Source: Ochotona curzoniae (taxonomy: Eukaryota; Chordata; Mammalia; Lagomorpha; Ochotonidae). Taken from it: a DNA stretch of 64,000 bases. The stretch lies in the NCBI RefSeq assembly GCF_017591425.1, contig NW_024467101.1, positions 12,350,918 through 12,414,917 of the forward strand, read 5' to 3'. How positions within the stretch are numbered: the stretch's first letter is position 1; every line of letters begins with the position of its first letter. This document shows positions 1 through 13,100 of this stretch, in pieces. The translations under genes and the position numbers were made by a program. Under the pieces are notes generated by a model. It saw only the letters and a program-made list of their open reading frames with translations, was not told the origin of the DNA and did not search any database.

Positions 1-32
1 GGTTAGCCTGTTGAGCCATGGTGCCAGCCCCA
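1..32 (-). repeat. C-SINE 5' end fragment
   Basis: The stretch GGTTAGCCTGTTGAGCC to GCCAGCCCC is the reverse complement of a C-SINE head; the rest lies left of the window. Confidence 0.6.
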
Positions 33-244
33 GATTCGATCCCCTTTACCCAACAACTTGCCCTTCCCTCAGGCCTGGCCCCGGCCAGCACCGTCCTTCC
101 GTCTGTGTCTGCAGTCCGCATACCACCGGCAGTCATCATTTCTTTTTGGCTCATTGGCACTTGGCAGAACATTGTCAAGGTTCCTCTGTGTTGGAGCTTG
201 GATCAGAATTGACCTCTAAGACAGAATAAGGACTCACATTGCAA

Positions 245-510
245 CCCTGCAGGATAAGCCACTGCTTGTGATGCTGGCATCCCATATCGGAGCACTGGTT
301 CGAGTCCCAGCTGCTCCTTTTCTCATCTAGCTCTCTGCTGATGCAGCAGGGATGGCCTATGTGCTTGGGTTCTGGCCACCCACATGGGAGACCCAGACGG
401 AGCTCCAGGATCCTGGCTGCAGCCTGGCCCAGCCCTGACCACTGCAGCCATTGGTAGAAGTCCCCACAAAAGGAAGATCTCTCGCTTTCACTCTCCACAC
501 ACCGTGCACA
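245..510 (+). repeat. C-SINE, old copy
   Basis: Shows the order TAAGCC, CATCCCATAT, GGTTCGAGTCCCAGCTGCT, GGGAGACCCAGA and GGAAGATCTCTC. The 3' tail is lost. Confidence 0.7.
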
Positions 511-676
511 TCTGCACCTTCCTCTTGTCACTTCATGTCAAAACTTTGCAAAGAGCCAGTTCACTCTGTAGTGGCTGAATTCAACTGGGGAAATGCTTGT
601 TGAGTCTTAGCAGAAGAAAAATAGCCTTGGCAAGAAGAGAATGCAGTGGATACAGTAGGGTGAAGCTTTCCTTTTA

Positions 677-925
677 TAGTTTTTTTTTTTAAATATTCCT
701 TTGAAAGGTTCACTCCCCACATGCCCGTAACAACTGGGGCTGGGCCAGGCTGAAGCTGGGAATTCAGTTCAGGTTTCCCCCATGGCTGGGGTGACAGCAA
801 CATGACTGTGTGAGCTGCTGCCTCCCAGGGTGCATGTTAGCAGGAAGCAGGAATCAGAAGTGGAGCCAGGACTCAAAACCAGCACTCCACTGATATGGGC
901 ATCCTAAGGGACCTGTTGATAGCAG
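677..925 (-). repeat. C-SINE, old antisense copy
   Basis: T-rich start, GTTCACTCCCCACATG, CTGAAGC, TGTTAGCAGGAAGC, then CCAGGACTC with decayed ends. Confidence 0.65.
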
Positions 926-1103
926 CACCCAATATGCACCCCATTCTATGGCACCTGCGTCTTCCCCTCTGTCCCAGTTGAAGCATCTTCTGGCACCCAT
1001 GACGCAGGTGGCTGTTGCCCAGTGCGTACTTCTGCAACCTGCCTGCAGGTGCTTTGGCTATTGCTGGCCCAAGGGGAAGAACACTCCTTTGTTTCCCTTG
1101 CAG

Positions 1104-1184
1104 GTGCTGTGCAGGTCTAAGAACAGCATCCTCAAGGAATGCTTCCTGGCGGCCGAGCTGGAGAATCGCCGGAGGCCACCCACG
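1104..1184 (+). CDS. MYO1H: MYO1H exon, motor domain
   Basis: 27 in-frame codons, beginning [14 protein letters not shown] and ending ENRRRPPT, between a pyrimidine-rich acceptor ending TTGCAG and donor GTGAGT. This is the first myosin exon in the window; no earlier one is visible in bases 1-1100. Confidence 0.9.
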
Positions 1185-4100
1185 GTGAGTGGATGAGATG
1201 CCCAGGAAGGACCGGAAGTGGGATCAGAGAGTTCCCCGGCAGGGGTGTTGGCCACGAGCCCCCTGCACCTTGGATGCCACTCTCCTCCATTCCCAAGGCA
1301 ACCCTCTCTACTGGGATCTACTAAGCATGTACTTATTGCAAGGTTCGCACCAGTTTATGAACGTGAAGGTGTTCCCTGATGCACCTGCTACAGGCCAGGC
1401 ACTGTGCAGGGCTCAGGGGTTAGTCAGCCAAGCTCTTCTCCCTCCTCAGGCTGATGATCATGGGGTCAGGGGGAGGGCCTCGGAAGATGTCCTGAAAGAG
1501 GCCTGACTCGGGGCAGTGATGCTGAGTGGCAGCTTCAGCGATAATGCAGGTTCCGCCGAGCAATCCTCGCGGACATGCTGACATGTCCTGCATGAATGGC
1601 TTGTCCAACTTCCCCCCTTGATGCAAGGCTGCTTTTCTCTACTTCTTAGGCCAGGAGGCCAGGTGAGCAGGTGACCTGCCAAGTGAGCAGGGCCCTGTGC
1701 CCCAGCCATCTTCTCTGTATTGTCCCGGGGAGCTGCGGTGCCAACTCAGCTCCTGTTCTCTCTCTTTCTCTCTGGGCAGGTGGGGACGCAGTTTAAGAAC
1801 AGCTTGAGCAGCCTCCTGGAAATTCTTATCTCAAAGGAGCCCTCATATATCCGCTGCATCAAGCCCAACGAGAGGAAAGAACCTAGTGAGTTACGACTCG
1901 TTCTGGGCACTGAGCTCGGAGAAAAAATGGCCAAGTGAGGCCAGCCAAGAGGGTGCGGGCGAAAAGGCTTGCTTCTGGTCCCATGCGTGGGAATGCGTTG
2001 CATTTTTTTTTAAAAGATATTTGAATGTTGCCTTTAAATCTATCTTATTTGAAAGGAGAGAGAGATTTCCCACTTGCTGATTCATTTCCCCAAATGCCTG
2101 CGACAGCTAGGCCTGAGTCAGGCCGAAGTCAGGGGCTGAGACCTCCATCCAGATGTCCCACATGGGTGGGCTGGAACCCAACTACTTGAGCCATCCCAGC
2201 TGTCTCCTGGGGTGTGCATTTAGCAGGAAGCTGGAATCGGATGCAGAGCAGAGGCTGAAATCCAAGCACCCAGGGTAGGGTGCTGGTAGAATCACAAATA
2301 GTTTAACCACTGTACCAAATGCCTGTCCCCTCCCCTCCCCTACGGTTTTCCATTGTCCATTGGAAATAGTAGAGAACAGGTGCATTGTGGAGTAGCAAGT
2401 TAAGCTACCACCTGCCGTGCTGGTATCCCACATCAGAACACCAGTTTGAGTCCCAGTTGCTCTGCTTCCAATCCAGCTCCCTTGGGAAAGCAGTAGAGGA
2501 TGGCCCAGGCGCTTGCGTCCCTGATTTCTCTGTGGGAGAACCTGGGTGGGGTTCCAGACCCCAGGCACTGCAGCCTGAGGAGCAGCACAGCTCAGCTGGA
2601 CAGGAGCAGGCGGTGGGAAGGAGCCATAATACTCCTTTCCAGCTGTTGAACTGCTTCCTAGGATGGTCCGTGATGTGGATGTTTGCTCAGCTGTTGCCAT
2701 GGAGATGAATGACGTCATACACTCCAAGGCTTGTAGGAGCTGGGTAGGAATAGCAGATGCATAAAGCAGGTTGGGTGGAAGGCAATAGGGAGTGGAGGAG
2801 ACTGCAACAAACTGGATAGCTGGTCTATATGGCAAGCCACCCGAGTCCCTTCCAGGCAGAAGCTACCATGTGAGACTCCAGGCCCAGGATAGCTGAATCT
2901 CACAGTGTTTTCTAAGGAAATTTTAAAAATCCATACTTTTTTTTAACCCCTATAAAATTCACTCTTTGGAAAAACACAAAGGGTTAAACGTTGGGTAGAG
3001 TGGTTAAGTCGCTGTTCGTAACGCCTACCTACCAGAGTGCCTGGTTCAAGTCTCAGTTACTCTGCTTCCCCTCTAGCCTCCTACCAAAGTGCATACCGGG
3101 AGGCAGCAGGTGGCAGCTCAAGGCCTTGGATCCCTTCCACTCATGTGGGAGACCCGGATGGAGCTCCAAGCTCCTGGCTATCAAAAGTTTTGGGGAGACA
3201 AACCAGGAGTTCTCTTTCTCTTTGCCTTACTTATTTTCTTTTTAAAAAAAGATGTACTTATTTTTATTGAAAAGGCAGATTAGATTTATAAAGAGCAGGA
3301 GAGACACAGATTTTCCATCTGCTGGTTCATTCCCCAAATGGCTGCAATGACTGGAGCTGAGCTGAGCTGAAGCCAGGAGCTTATTCCAGGTCCCCCTCAT
3401 AGGTGCAGGGTCCCAAGACTTTGAGCCATCCTGCACTGCTTTCCCAGGCCACAAGCAGGGAGCTGGATGGGAAGTAAAGCAGCCAGGACATGAACTGGTG
3501 CCCATATGGGATGCTGGTGCCTGCAAGGTGAGGATTTAACCATTGAGCCATCACGCAGAGCCCTCGTTCTGCCTTGTACAAACAGAGTGAAGATAGATGA
3601 CGTTGGCGAACACTGTTTTAGAAACAGAATTAGACTCTCGGCTTGCAGCGCATGGTCTGTCTTGGCTGAAATGGAGCCACTGGGGCGCTTCACTGTCATT
3701 CTCACCTCTGTTTCCCCGAAGGCAAGTTTGATGATCTTCTCATAAGACATCAGATCAAATACCTGGGCCTCATGGAGCACCTGCGGGTGAGGCGGGCCGG
3801 CTTCGCGTACCGTCGCAAGTACGAGCACTTCTTGCAAAGGTAAAGGTCTTTGTGCGTGTCTGAAGCCAACGAGCTCGAGCACCTGCCAGGGTCCTCGACC
3901 AAGTTTTGGGAATAACAGAATCTATAGGAAGCTTTGAGGCCGGCATTGTGGTTCGGCAGGTAAAGCCGCTGCCTGCAGTGCCGGCTTCCTGTGTCGGAAT
4001 GTCATCCCAGCTGTGCCACTTCTGATCCAGTGCCCAACCAGCATGCCTGGGAAAGCCGCAGGAGACGGCTCAAGAACTTGAACCCCTGCCACCCACAGAG

Positions 4101-7100
4101 GAGACCTTGGGTGAGTTCCAGGATCCTGGATTTGGCCTGGCCTGACACTTCATCCAACCCTGGTTTTGCAGCCATGTGGGGAGTATACCAGTTAGTTGGA
4201 AAACCTGTTTATTTCTCTCCCTCTCTCTGTCACTCTGCCTTTCAAATAAATACACCTTTTGGTGTGGAATTTGTGTGTGTGTGTGTGTAGGAAATTTTGA
4301 AATCTATGCACAGAATTTTTCGTATTTTCCATGAACTTTTTGAACACCTCATGTGTGCATGTATTTTAAACATTTGTACACCAAAAATGATTTTTTTTAA
4401 TTTGTGTATTGTTATTGGAAAGGCAGATCTTCAGGGAGGAGAGACAGAGAATTTTCATCTGCTGGTTCACTCCTCAAATGGTTGCAACTGCCAGAGCTGA
4501 GCCAATCCAAAGCCAGGGGCCAGGAGCTTCTTCTAGGTCTCTCATGTGGGTGCAGGGTCCCAAAGACTTGAACCATTCTCTTCTGCCTTCATTGGTCCAT
4601 AAGAAGGAAACTGGAGGGCCTGGTGCGGTGGCTTAAAGACTAAAGTCCTTGTCTTGCATGTGTCAGGATCCCATATGGGTTATTTTTTAAAGGTTTATTT
4701 TATTTTTATTGGAAATGCAGATGTACAGAGAAGAGGAGAGGCAGAGAGGAAGATCCTCCGTCCGATTGTTCACTCCCCAAGTGGCTTCAACAGCTGGTGC
4801 TGTGCCAATCCAAAGCCAGGAGCCAGGAACTTCCTCCAGGTCTCCCATGCTGGTGCCAGGATCCAAGGCTTTGAGTCGTCCTCGACTGCTTTCCCAGGTC
4901 ACAAGCAGAGAACTGGATGGGAGGTGGAACTGCCAGGACTAGAACCAGTGCCCATATGGGATCCCGGAGCATGCAAGACAAGAACGCTAATCACTAGGCC
5001 ACCGTACGGCCACCGATTCAAATACTGGCAGCCCTGCTTCCCATCCAGCTCCCTGCTTGTGGCCTGGGAAAGCAGTTGAGGACGGCCCAAAGCCTTGGGA
5101 CCCTGCACCCTCATGGGAGACCTGGAAGAGGCTCCTTGCTCCTGGCTTCGAATTAGCTCAGTTCTGGCCATTGCAGCCACTTGGAGAGTGAACCATCGGA
5201 CGGAAGATCTTCCTCTCTGTCTCTCCTCTTCTCTGAATATGTGACTTTCAAATAAAATAAATCTTAAAAAAAAGAAGGGAATTGGAAGGTAAGTGAAGCA
5301 GCCTGAACATGAATCTACCTCCATATGGGATGCTGGCATTAGCAGACAGGATTAGCCTGTTGAGCTGCCATGCCAGCTCCACCAAAACTGATCTTGAAAT
5401 TCTGTTATTCTGGGCACTTGTTGAAATATCTTCATGCCATATAAAAGTCTCTTGGATAGGCTAATAAATAAAATGGCATCCCTCAGGGAACTCAGTCTGT
5501 TCAGCACTATAGCTGTGATCAGTTCAAACAAAACAATCACATTGCATTGAAGGCCTAACTAACTCAGCCTTCAAGGAAGCACAAGGCCAAGTGCACAGAA
5601 CTGCCACCAGGGGGCAGATGTGAGCAGGATCTGTCTTGGGTTTGACTTGACTGGGAAGATTTCACTAGTGACTGCAGCTGCCTGCTGGAGGGAATTGGCC
5701 TCACGGGATGGTGTTCACAGGGGGTGTAGGGCTGGAGGTCCAAATCCCGTCTTTCAGAGGCGTGCCCTGTTTCCTAGCCTGCACCGTGAGGGCTGTGTGG
5801 TCTGCTCCCAGGAAGTTATAGTGGCTTCGTGAGATACACCCACCCACGTTCCTCCGGTTGCTTACACACCAACACTTATCTGATGAACTGGTTATACCAA
5901 AATAGCCACGAGGGGGCAGCACTGTGACATGGCCACCACTTGGACGGCGGCTTTCCCAGCTGCAGGTGCAGGTGCCTGCCAAGGTGGCAGGGGATGGATG
6001 ACCCGAGGGCTGGGAACCCTGCCACCCCTGTGGGAGACACGGATGGAAGCTCAGGCCCCGGGCTTCCGCCTGGCACAGTCCTAGCTGTTGCAATCATCTG
6101 AGGAGTGAATTGATGATAGAATCACTTTCTGTCTCTTTATACTCCCTCCCCTGCTCTGTCTCTCCCTCTCTCATACTCTGCCTTTCAAATATGCTCTTTT
6201 AAAGACTGATTTATTTTATTGGAAAGGCAGATTTACAGAGAGCGAGAGACAGAGAGAAAGATCTTCCATCCACTGGTTCACCAGCTCCCCACCCCACCCC
6301 CACAAATGGCTGCAATGGCCGAAGCTGAGCCAATCTGAAGCCAGGAGCTTCTTCCAGGTCTCCCATAGGGTACAGCATCCCAAAACTTTGGGCCGTCCTC
6401 TAGTGCTTTCCCAGGCCACAGCAGGGAGCTGGATAGGAAGTAAAACAGCCAGGACACAAACTGGCGTCCATACGAGATGTTGGCACTTGCAAGAAAAGGA
6501 TCAGCCAGTTGAGCCATTGCACAGTCAGTCCCTCCTCCACATCTAACACAAGTTTTGTTTTTTATTTTTTATCAGCAATGCCTTCCCTAGAGGCATAATT
6601 AAAATGGTCATTTCTGCAGGTCTGAAAGATTGTGTCATCCCAGTTCTATCTGGTTTGGCTTCATATTGGGATTCCTTCACATGTCGCCATCCTGGCAATT
6701 GTTAAATGATTCTTTTCTTCTTTCTTCTTTCTGGACGCACGTCTTTATGGCCACTGCTTTTGTCATCAAGGATTTGTCATTCTTGTACCCTCATCCCCTC
6801 CAGTGTTCTGAGGGTAGCTGACATGTCAGCTGCAGCTAGGAGCCCCCCTGTCATACACACACACACACACACACACACTTGGTGTCACCATCCTCCTGTG
6901 TGTGTTTGAACTTGAGCCACGTCTGCTCAGTGTGGTTGCCAGTCAGTCCTAGTGAGCGCTTCCTCTGGGCCGGTGCTGGGGTGACAGCAGGGAGCAAGAC
7001 AGAATCCCCACATGCAACCCCGTGGAGTTCACTTCCTCCTGGGAGAGGCCATTTGCTTTCCGAGGAGGGGAAGGACAGAAGGGGTGTCTTTGTTGGCTGA

Positions 7101-10100
7101 GGGGAGCGGGGAGGACCCCAGTTGGGAGACAGCCCTGAGCATTACGTGGCCAAGTGGCTGCTGTAAACTTAGTGGCTCACACACTGCAGAATGGGAAGTA
7201 CAAAATCAAGGTGCGGGGGGGGGGGGGGGGCAGATGGGGTGGCTGGTGTGGGCTCCACCTTCCCTCCCGCCCCTCCCTGGCTTCCTACTCACAAAGGCTC
7301 CGCCCACTGACCTATCACCTCCTGCAAGCCCCACCTCCTAACACCACCACCTGCTGCCTTGTGGTGATCTTTGCAGTACAGGTACATTAGCAAGGACTGA
7401 CATGCTGGAACCAAGTTCTTAAGTCTCTTCCCGAGCATGGGACATTAAGTTGCCTGTTCAGCTGGCTTTTGTGGCTATGATGAATGAGGCTTTTTTTTTT
7501 TTACCTCTTTCTCTGAATCCTCTCTCTAAATCTGCCTTTCAACTGGCATCCCACTTGGACACTGGTTCAAGTCCTGGCTGCTCCACTTTCCATCCAGCTC
7601 CCTGCTTGTGGCCTGAAAGGGCAGTGGAGGATGGCCGGAGTCCTTGGGACCCTGCACCCACATGTGAGACCAGAGGAAGCTCCTGGCTCCTGGCTTTGGA
7701 TCGGCTCAGCGCCAGCCCTTGTGACCCTTTGGGGAGTGATCCAGTAGAGGGAAGATCTCGCTCTAAATCTGCCTTTTAAAGAAAACTAGATCTTTGAATG
7801 AGGCTGCTATGAACACTGTTTCCTTAACAACTACATTAGGCAGTTACATAGAGGGAGAGAGGGGAAGGGAGGAGGTGTGTCTTCCACCTACTGGTTCGTT
7901 CACCAAAAGGCCAGGCTGCAGCCAGGAGCTTCTTCCAGGTCTTCCACATGAGTGCAAACACTTGGACCATCTTCCATAGCTTTCCCAGGCACATTAGCAG
8001 GGAGCTGGATTGGAAGTGGAGCAGCTGGACCCTGAACTAGTGCTGATGCGGGATTCTGGTTTAACCTGCTGTGCCACACAGGCCTCTGCCATGAGCATTC
8101 TCGCGCAACTGTTCATTTGTCTGTTTTTGCACGGGTCCACGTTTTCATCATTCTTGACTGTTGAAGGGATCTTCAGAGCGTTTACTGAGATTACACTGCC
8201 TTTTCATTCCACCTCTGCAAAGAACTTTGTGCAGCAGCCTCCTCCACCTGGGAGTGAGATTGGGGTTAACTCCCAGCTCTGTTCCCAGAGTGGATTGCTT
8301 GTGGGACTAACATTCCTAGATGTCCCAGATCCATTATGTAAAATGATGTCATACTGGCACAGATGCTGTATGCTCAGCCGCCTGTAAGCAGATGGTTTAT
8401 GAAACCTGAAGAGTTTTGTTATTCACACTGTGTTGTTCAGGGCATTGAGACCAGAATATTCTGTCCACACATGTATAGGACAACCACGAGCTTTTCCAAG
8501 TGCCTTCTTTGCCCAGAAGTGGAATCCATGGGTACAGAGGACCGAGTGTCTGATGAAATCACGGTTGTATGCAGATAAGCTAACCCACCCAGTTGGCTGG
8601 GAGTTCCTGCTTTTTCCTCGCCAGGCGTGAGTTGTCGGACTCGAGGAAGCTCTGGTGATCACCGGGCTGCGTTCTACACTGAGTCACCACAGCCAAGCTC
8701 AGCAGACCTCCGGCCAGGAGGGCAGATGGAGGAAGGTAGAGCCACTGCTTCTAGTATCTGTTTCCTGTCCATGCCAGGTACAAGTCCCTGTGCCCAGACA
8801 CCTGGCCGCACTGGCACGGGCCTCCGGCAGAAGGCGTAGAACGCCTGATCAAGTACATCGGCTACAAACCCGAGGAGTACAAGTTAGGGAGGTAAGCAGC
8901 CCCGCCCGCTGGTTTTTTCCTCAAATGTTTCTGGTACAGATCTGTGTGTGCCTATAGCCTGGAGGTTCAAATGCTGCCAGTCACTCAATTTAAGCACAAT
9001 TCTGGGTGCTTAGGAGGAGATGGTACAGAACCCTTTGAAACCCCACTCGCTGGCTGGGCTACGGAAATAAAGAGGGGACCAGGCAGGCCACATGGCCCCC
9101 TTGTGTTCCTAGGTCGTCATTACTGCAGAAGGGGGGTTGTCTGAGCCGGGGACCTGTATACATGTGGGGCATTGGGTCAGTCACATGGGTCAGGACAGGG
9201 CTCCATCTGTCCACTCCTGTAGAGCCCTCTTCTGGGAGGTGGGGTGGGCAGTCCGGATCCCTGAGCTAAGAGGTCACAGTTGTGCCATCATGTTGGTGTG
9301 AGGTAGGAGCATGGCTGTGGTGCGCTGCTGCCCTCCAGTGGTTGACCTGAGAAGTTCTCACACCGTGGATGTGTAGATATGTGGGTGGGACTGGCAGATG
9401 GGGATCAGGAGATGTAATGTCGCTGACGGTTAGGGGTTGGGGGAGTGCAGAGAGATTACAGCAATCTTACTTGTTCATTTACGTACTCGGATACTTATTC
9501 AGGTTTCTGATGTGTTGAGGGGTGGCCATGCCCCCTTGGGAGGCTCTAGAAGGATCCTCTCTGCCTCTGGCAGCTTCCGACAGCTCCTGCCATAGCTTGG
9601 CTTGGAGCTGCCTCTCCCTTAGAGTTCTGCCTTCCTCTTCCTGCTGCCTTCTCCCCTGCCTGTTCTTGCAAGGACACTCTGACTATATTTGGGACTCACC
9701 CCAACATCTCTCGCCCTGCCATGAGCAGACACCCTCTTTACTGAGCTCCAAGTCTCAGCCCACCAAGGATCTTAATTAACAATTAGTAATTAAAACCTAC
9801 TCTTTTTTTCCCACTTCTAGAACCAAAATATTTATTCGGTTTCCCAGAACTCTGTTTGCTACTGAAGACGCCTTTGAATTCAGTAAACATCAGTTAGGTA
9901 TGGTTTTCCTGCCTTGGTTGTCACACACTGATTGAGACAAACACATTTAGATGGGGGAAGAGGTAAATCTTAAACATGGGCATCTGATAGCATGTTTAGA
10001 AGCATTTGTTTGGAATGCAAGGAATGAACCAGACGGGACAATTAGGCTCATACGGATTTTAAGGCTTGGGCACGTCAGATGCAAGCAGCATCGTCTGCGC

Positions 10101-13100
10101 ACGTTGGGACGAAGGTGGGCTTGGATGCATGCACAAACTCCCATGCTGTTGTGCCTTGTTAGGTCCTAAAACCAGGTGAGCCCACCCACCCCATCCCCAT
10201 TAATGTCTTTTTTAGGAAGTTTGTATGCATGAATGGCTGGTGTTAGAAGGTGTAGTTTCCCTGTCTGCAGCCAGGCTGTTGGTTCTGAATGATGAACAAG
10301 GAATGTTCAGATGGGGGAAAGTCATGCAGAATCATTGTACTGAGGTGGGGGGAGGCTTGTCCTTGGAGCCCCCAGCCGGTGGAGGAGCCTCCAGCATCTG
10401 CCCCTGAGTGACGTGGGGTCTGCTGCAGGCCTGGTGCTCTTCACACCTTACTCTCAACCCTGTGGCCATCTCTGCTTTCTACATGGGGAAATTGAGGCCC
10501 AGGTGTGGGCAGCTTCCTGAAGGCTGCACTGCCTGTAAGCAGCTGGGCCGGGGGCTGAAGATGCTCTGGTTTCTAAGTCTACTTGTGTCATCATCACACC
10601 TGCTGGGTCTGATTTTTAATGTTGGTGCTGTTCCAGTTTTGTTTCGAAATTTGGTTATTTGAGAGACAGAGGCCTTCCATCAGCTGGTATACTTCCTCAC
10701 CCCCCAAAAGACCCCACCATGTGCAGCTGGGCCAAGCCAAAGCCAGGAGCTCCATCCTGGTCTCCTAGGTGGCTGCCAGGGAACCCAAATGCCTGGGCCA
10801 TTTGCTGTCTCTTAGCTCTTGCGGTAGCAGGGAGCTAATTTGCGAAGTGGAGACAGGACAAGCACCAATACTCCAATGGGATGAGGAGCCTCCCAAGCCA
10901 CGGCCTCACCCACTGTGCCACAAAGCCCATTCCTGCCGCTGGATTTGGAGCTCTGTAGCAGCAGGTAGCTGCTGAGTATGAGGGCAGGTGCAGGCTCAGC
11001 CAGGCTGCAGGGAGCCTCAGTCGGCACCAGATCCACTCCCAGGGACTGACACTGTTGAAGGCGCTTAATGACTGTGGCCTGTGGTAGGGACCTTGGTAGC
11101 TGTGCGGCCACAGAAGGGCTCTCCACCCTGTGTGCCTGGGTGCCAAGTGATGATGGAGGGGTGAAGCCCTCGTGTAGGTGGGCAGGACGAAAGCAGGTAC
11201 CTGGCCTGGACCTGAGGATCCTGGACCTCTTCCTCACCTGTGGAAAGGGAAGTGAAACTCCAGCCGGCAGCAGGTGCAGTATCACGTGCCACACTCCCAA
11301 CAGTGATGCTGAACCAAGGGCATCGCTGCACTGAGAGCCGTGTCTGATGTCCCCCTGTGGCTCTCGCAACCACCTGGACAAACACACAAAGTCCTTTGAC
11401 TTTAATTTTTTTCTTCTAAGTTGCCAGAATCCAAGCCACATATAAAGGCTGCTTGGAAAGGAGAGAATATGTGAAGAAACGACAAGCAGGTAAGAGTTCA
11501 GCCGAGTGCCCAACCCCACCCCCTGGGGTTCTCTCCCCACTCCAGCCTGGAAACTGCAGGTCAAGGGGGCTGCCTTGGGGTCCTGTTCTGGAGGCACTGC
11601 TTGCTCAGACCCTGCTGTCCTGTGAGATCTACAATATGCACACAGTGAAAGAATAACTTTTTAAAAGACATATTTATTTGAAAACCATAGTTAGAGAGAG
11701 GGAAAGAGATTTCCCATCTGCTAGTTCAATCCCAAAAAGGATCACAAAAGTCAGGGACTGGGCCAGAATGAAGCTAGGAGCTTTTTCTGCATCTCGCATG
11801 TGGATGCTGGGGCCGTCTTGGACTGCTCTGCCCAGGCCATCAGCAGGAAGCAGGATCACACTAAGGCAGCATCACTGTACGTACATGTGTCACCCTGGAG
11901 GGGGTGTGGCACCGAGAGGTGCCTGTGTCACTTCTAGCATTTAGCTTACTCCTGTGAGAAATGAAAGCTCTTAAAAACCAGGAGACAAAAGGGCACCTGG
12001 TTTTCATGTCCTAGGAGTCACGGCTAGGGACTGACCAAAAGCAGTGACAAGATCACCTCAGCTGTCACAGCAGCCACTCCTGCCCGAGGGCGTGGCCCTC
12101 TCCCTGAAAGCTCAGGGCTGCCCAGGGCACCTCCTGTCCTTCTGCCCCTGTCGCCACCTCCCATCCACTTGTCTGTCCAGGTGTTCCCAGACTCCACGAT
12201 CCGCGCTTGCATCTCCCGGGCTGGCAGGGGGCACAGAGGTGTGCTGAGGGCACAGAAGGCCTGCTGTGTGTTCACACACGGCTGGGCATGCCTTCTGACA
12301 CCAGGACCCAACTCTTTCAGCCATCAAACTGGAAGCATACTGGCGCGGAGCCCTGGCCCGGATGGAGACCCACAGGAGAAAGTGGGCCGTACAGGTTGTC
12401 AGAAAGTGAGTCCTTGCGTCTGCTACGGGCGAGGCGCAGCATGGGGGCCTTCTGCACATGCCCTGAGGGGTCTTTAAAAACTTGGTCTGTCTGCCCTTAG
12501 CTCCTGGGTTGGGTGGTGCCCCCAAGGCTCAGAACATTTGTATTTTGTCACTCTCGCTTGAGTCAAGCCAGGCAGGCCGAGTGGCTGACCAGCTCTCTTA
12601 AGCCAGGGCAACACAGCAGGGGAGGGCTGGGGCTCCATCCCCACCCAAGGGCAGTAGACCGTTCCATTCCAGTCAGCTGCCACTTGGAAGAAAGGCCAGG
12701 CTGGCACTGCGAGATGGCTTGGTCTTTCAAGGAAAGCAGAACCCTGGCTTTTAGGCAAATAAGCACATAGCACTCATGTATTTTTGCTTGGCAAGTCATT
12801 CAGTGACTTGACCCGAGGTCTATCTGTGGGGTAGATTAAGCTCACCCCCCGTCCCGGGGCGTGATGGGGGAGAGGTCTCACCCACAGAACCTCTCCCATG
12901 CTGGCCTTGCCTCAGTCCGACTCCAGCATGCTCTGCAGATTCATCAAGGGCTTCATCCACCGCCACCGGCCCCTGTGCCCTGACAACGAGCAGTTCGTCG
13001 TGCTTGTACGCAAGAATTACATCTTGAATCTGCGCTATCACATCCCCAAGACCGTGCTGGACAAGAGCTGGCTGAGACCTCCGGGCATTCTGGAAAATGT

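Larger units (their letters stand above)
4390..5380 (-). repeat. Outer antisense C-SINE of a three-layer nest (4390-4615 and 5279-5380)
   Basis: T-rich tail at about 4390, GGTTCACTCCTCAAATGG, broken after CATAAGAAGGAAACTGGA at 4615; resumes at about 5279 with GGTAAGTGAAGCAGCC and ends at AGCTGCCATGCCAGCTCC. The break is filled by a plus-strand C-SINE. Confidence 0.85.
7462..8290 (-). repeat. L1 3'-end remnants broken by SINEs
   Basis: Pieces at 7470-7492, 7795-7825 and about 8089-8290 (TGGCTATGATGAATGAGGC; GAATGAGGCTGCTATGAACA; ATGAGCATTCTCGCGCAACT) resemble the antisense of an old L1 3' end. Two C-SINEs separate them. Confidence 0.5.

Noticed and set aside
2182..2835. 217-codon minus-strand open frame
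   Set aside because: It runs through an antisense and a sense SINE and intron sequence; no known domain and no codon-level support.
3397..3882. 161-codon minus-strand frame across a MYO1H exon
   Set aside because: It is the antisense shadow of the exon plus SINE sequence.
10812..11597. 261-codon minus-strand frame, the longest in the window
   Set aside because: It covers an antisense SINE, intron and the antisense of MYO1H exon 11421-11489; no family resemblance and it conflicts with the real gene.
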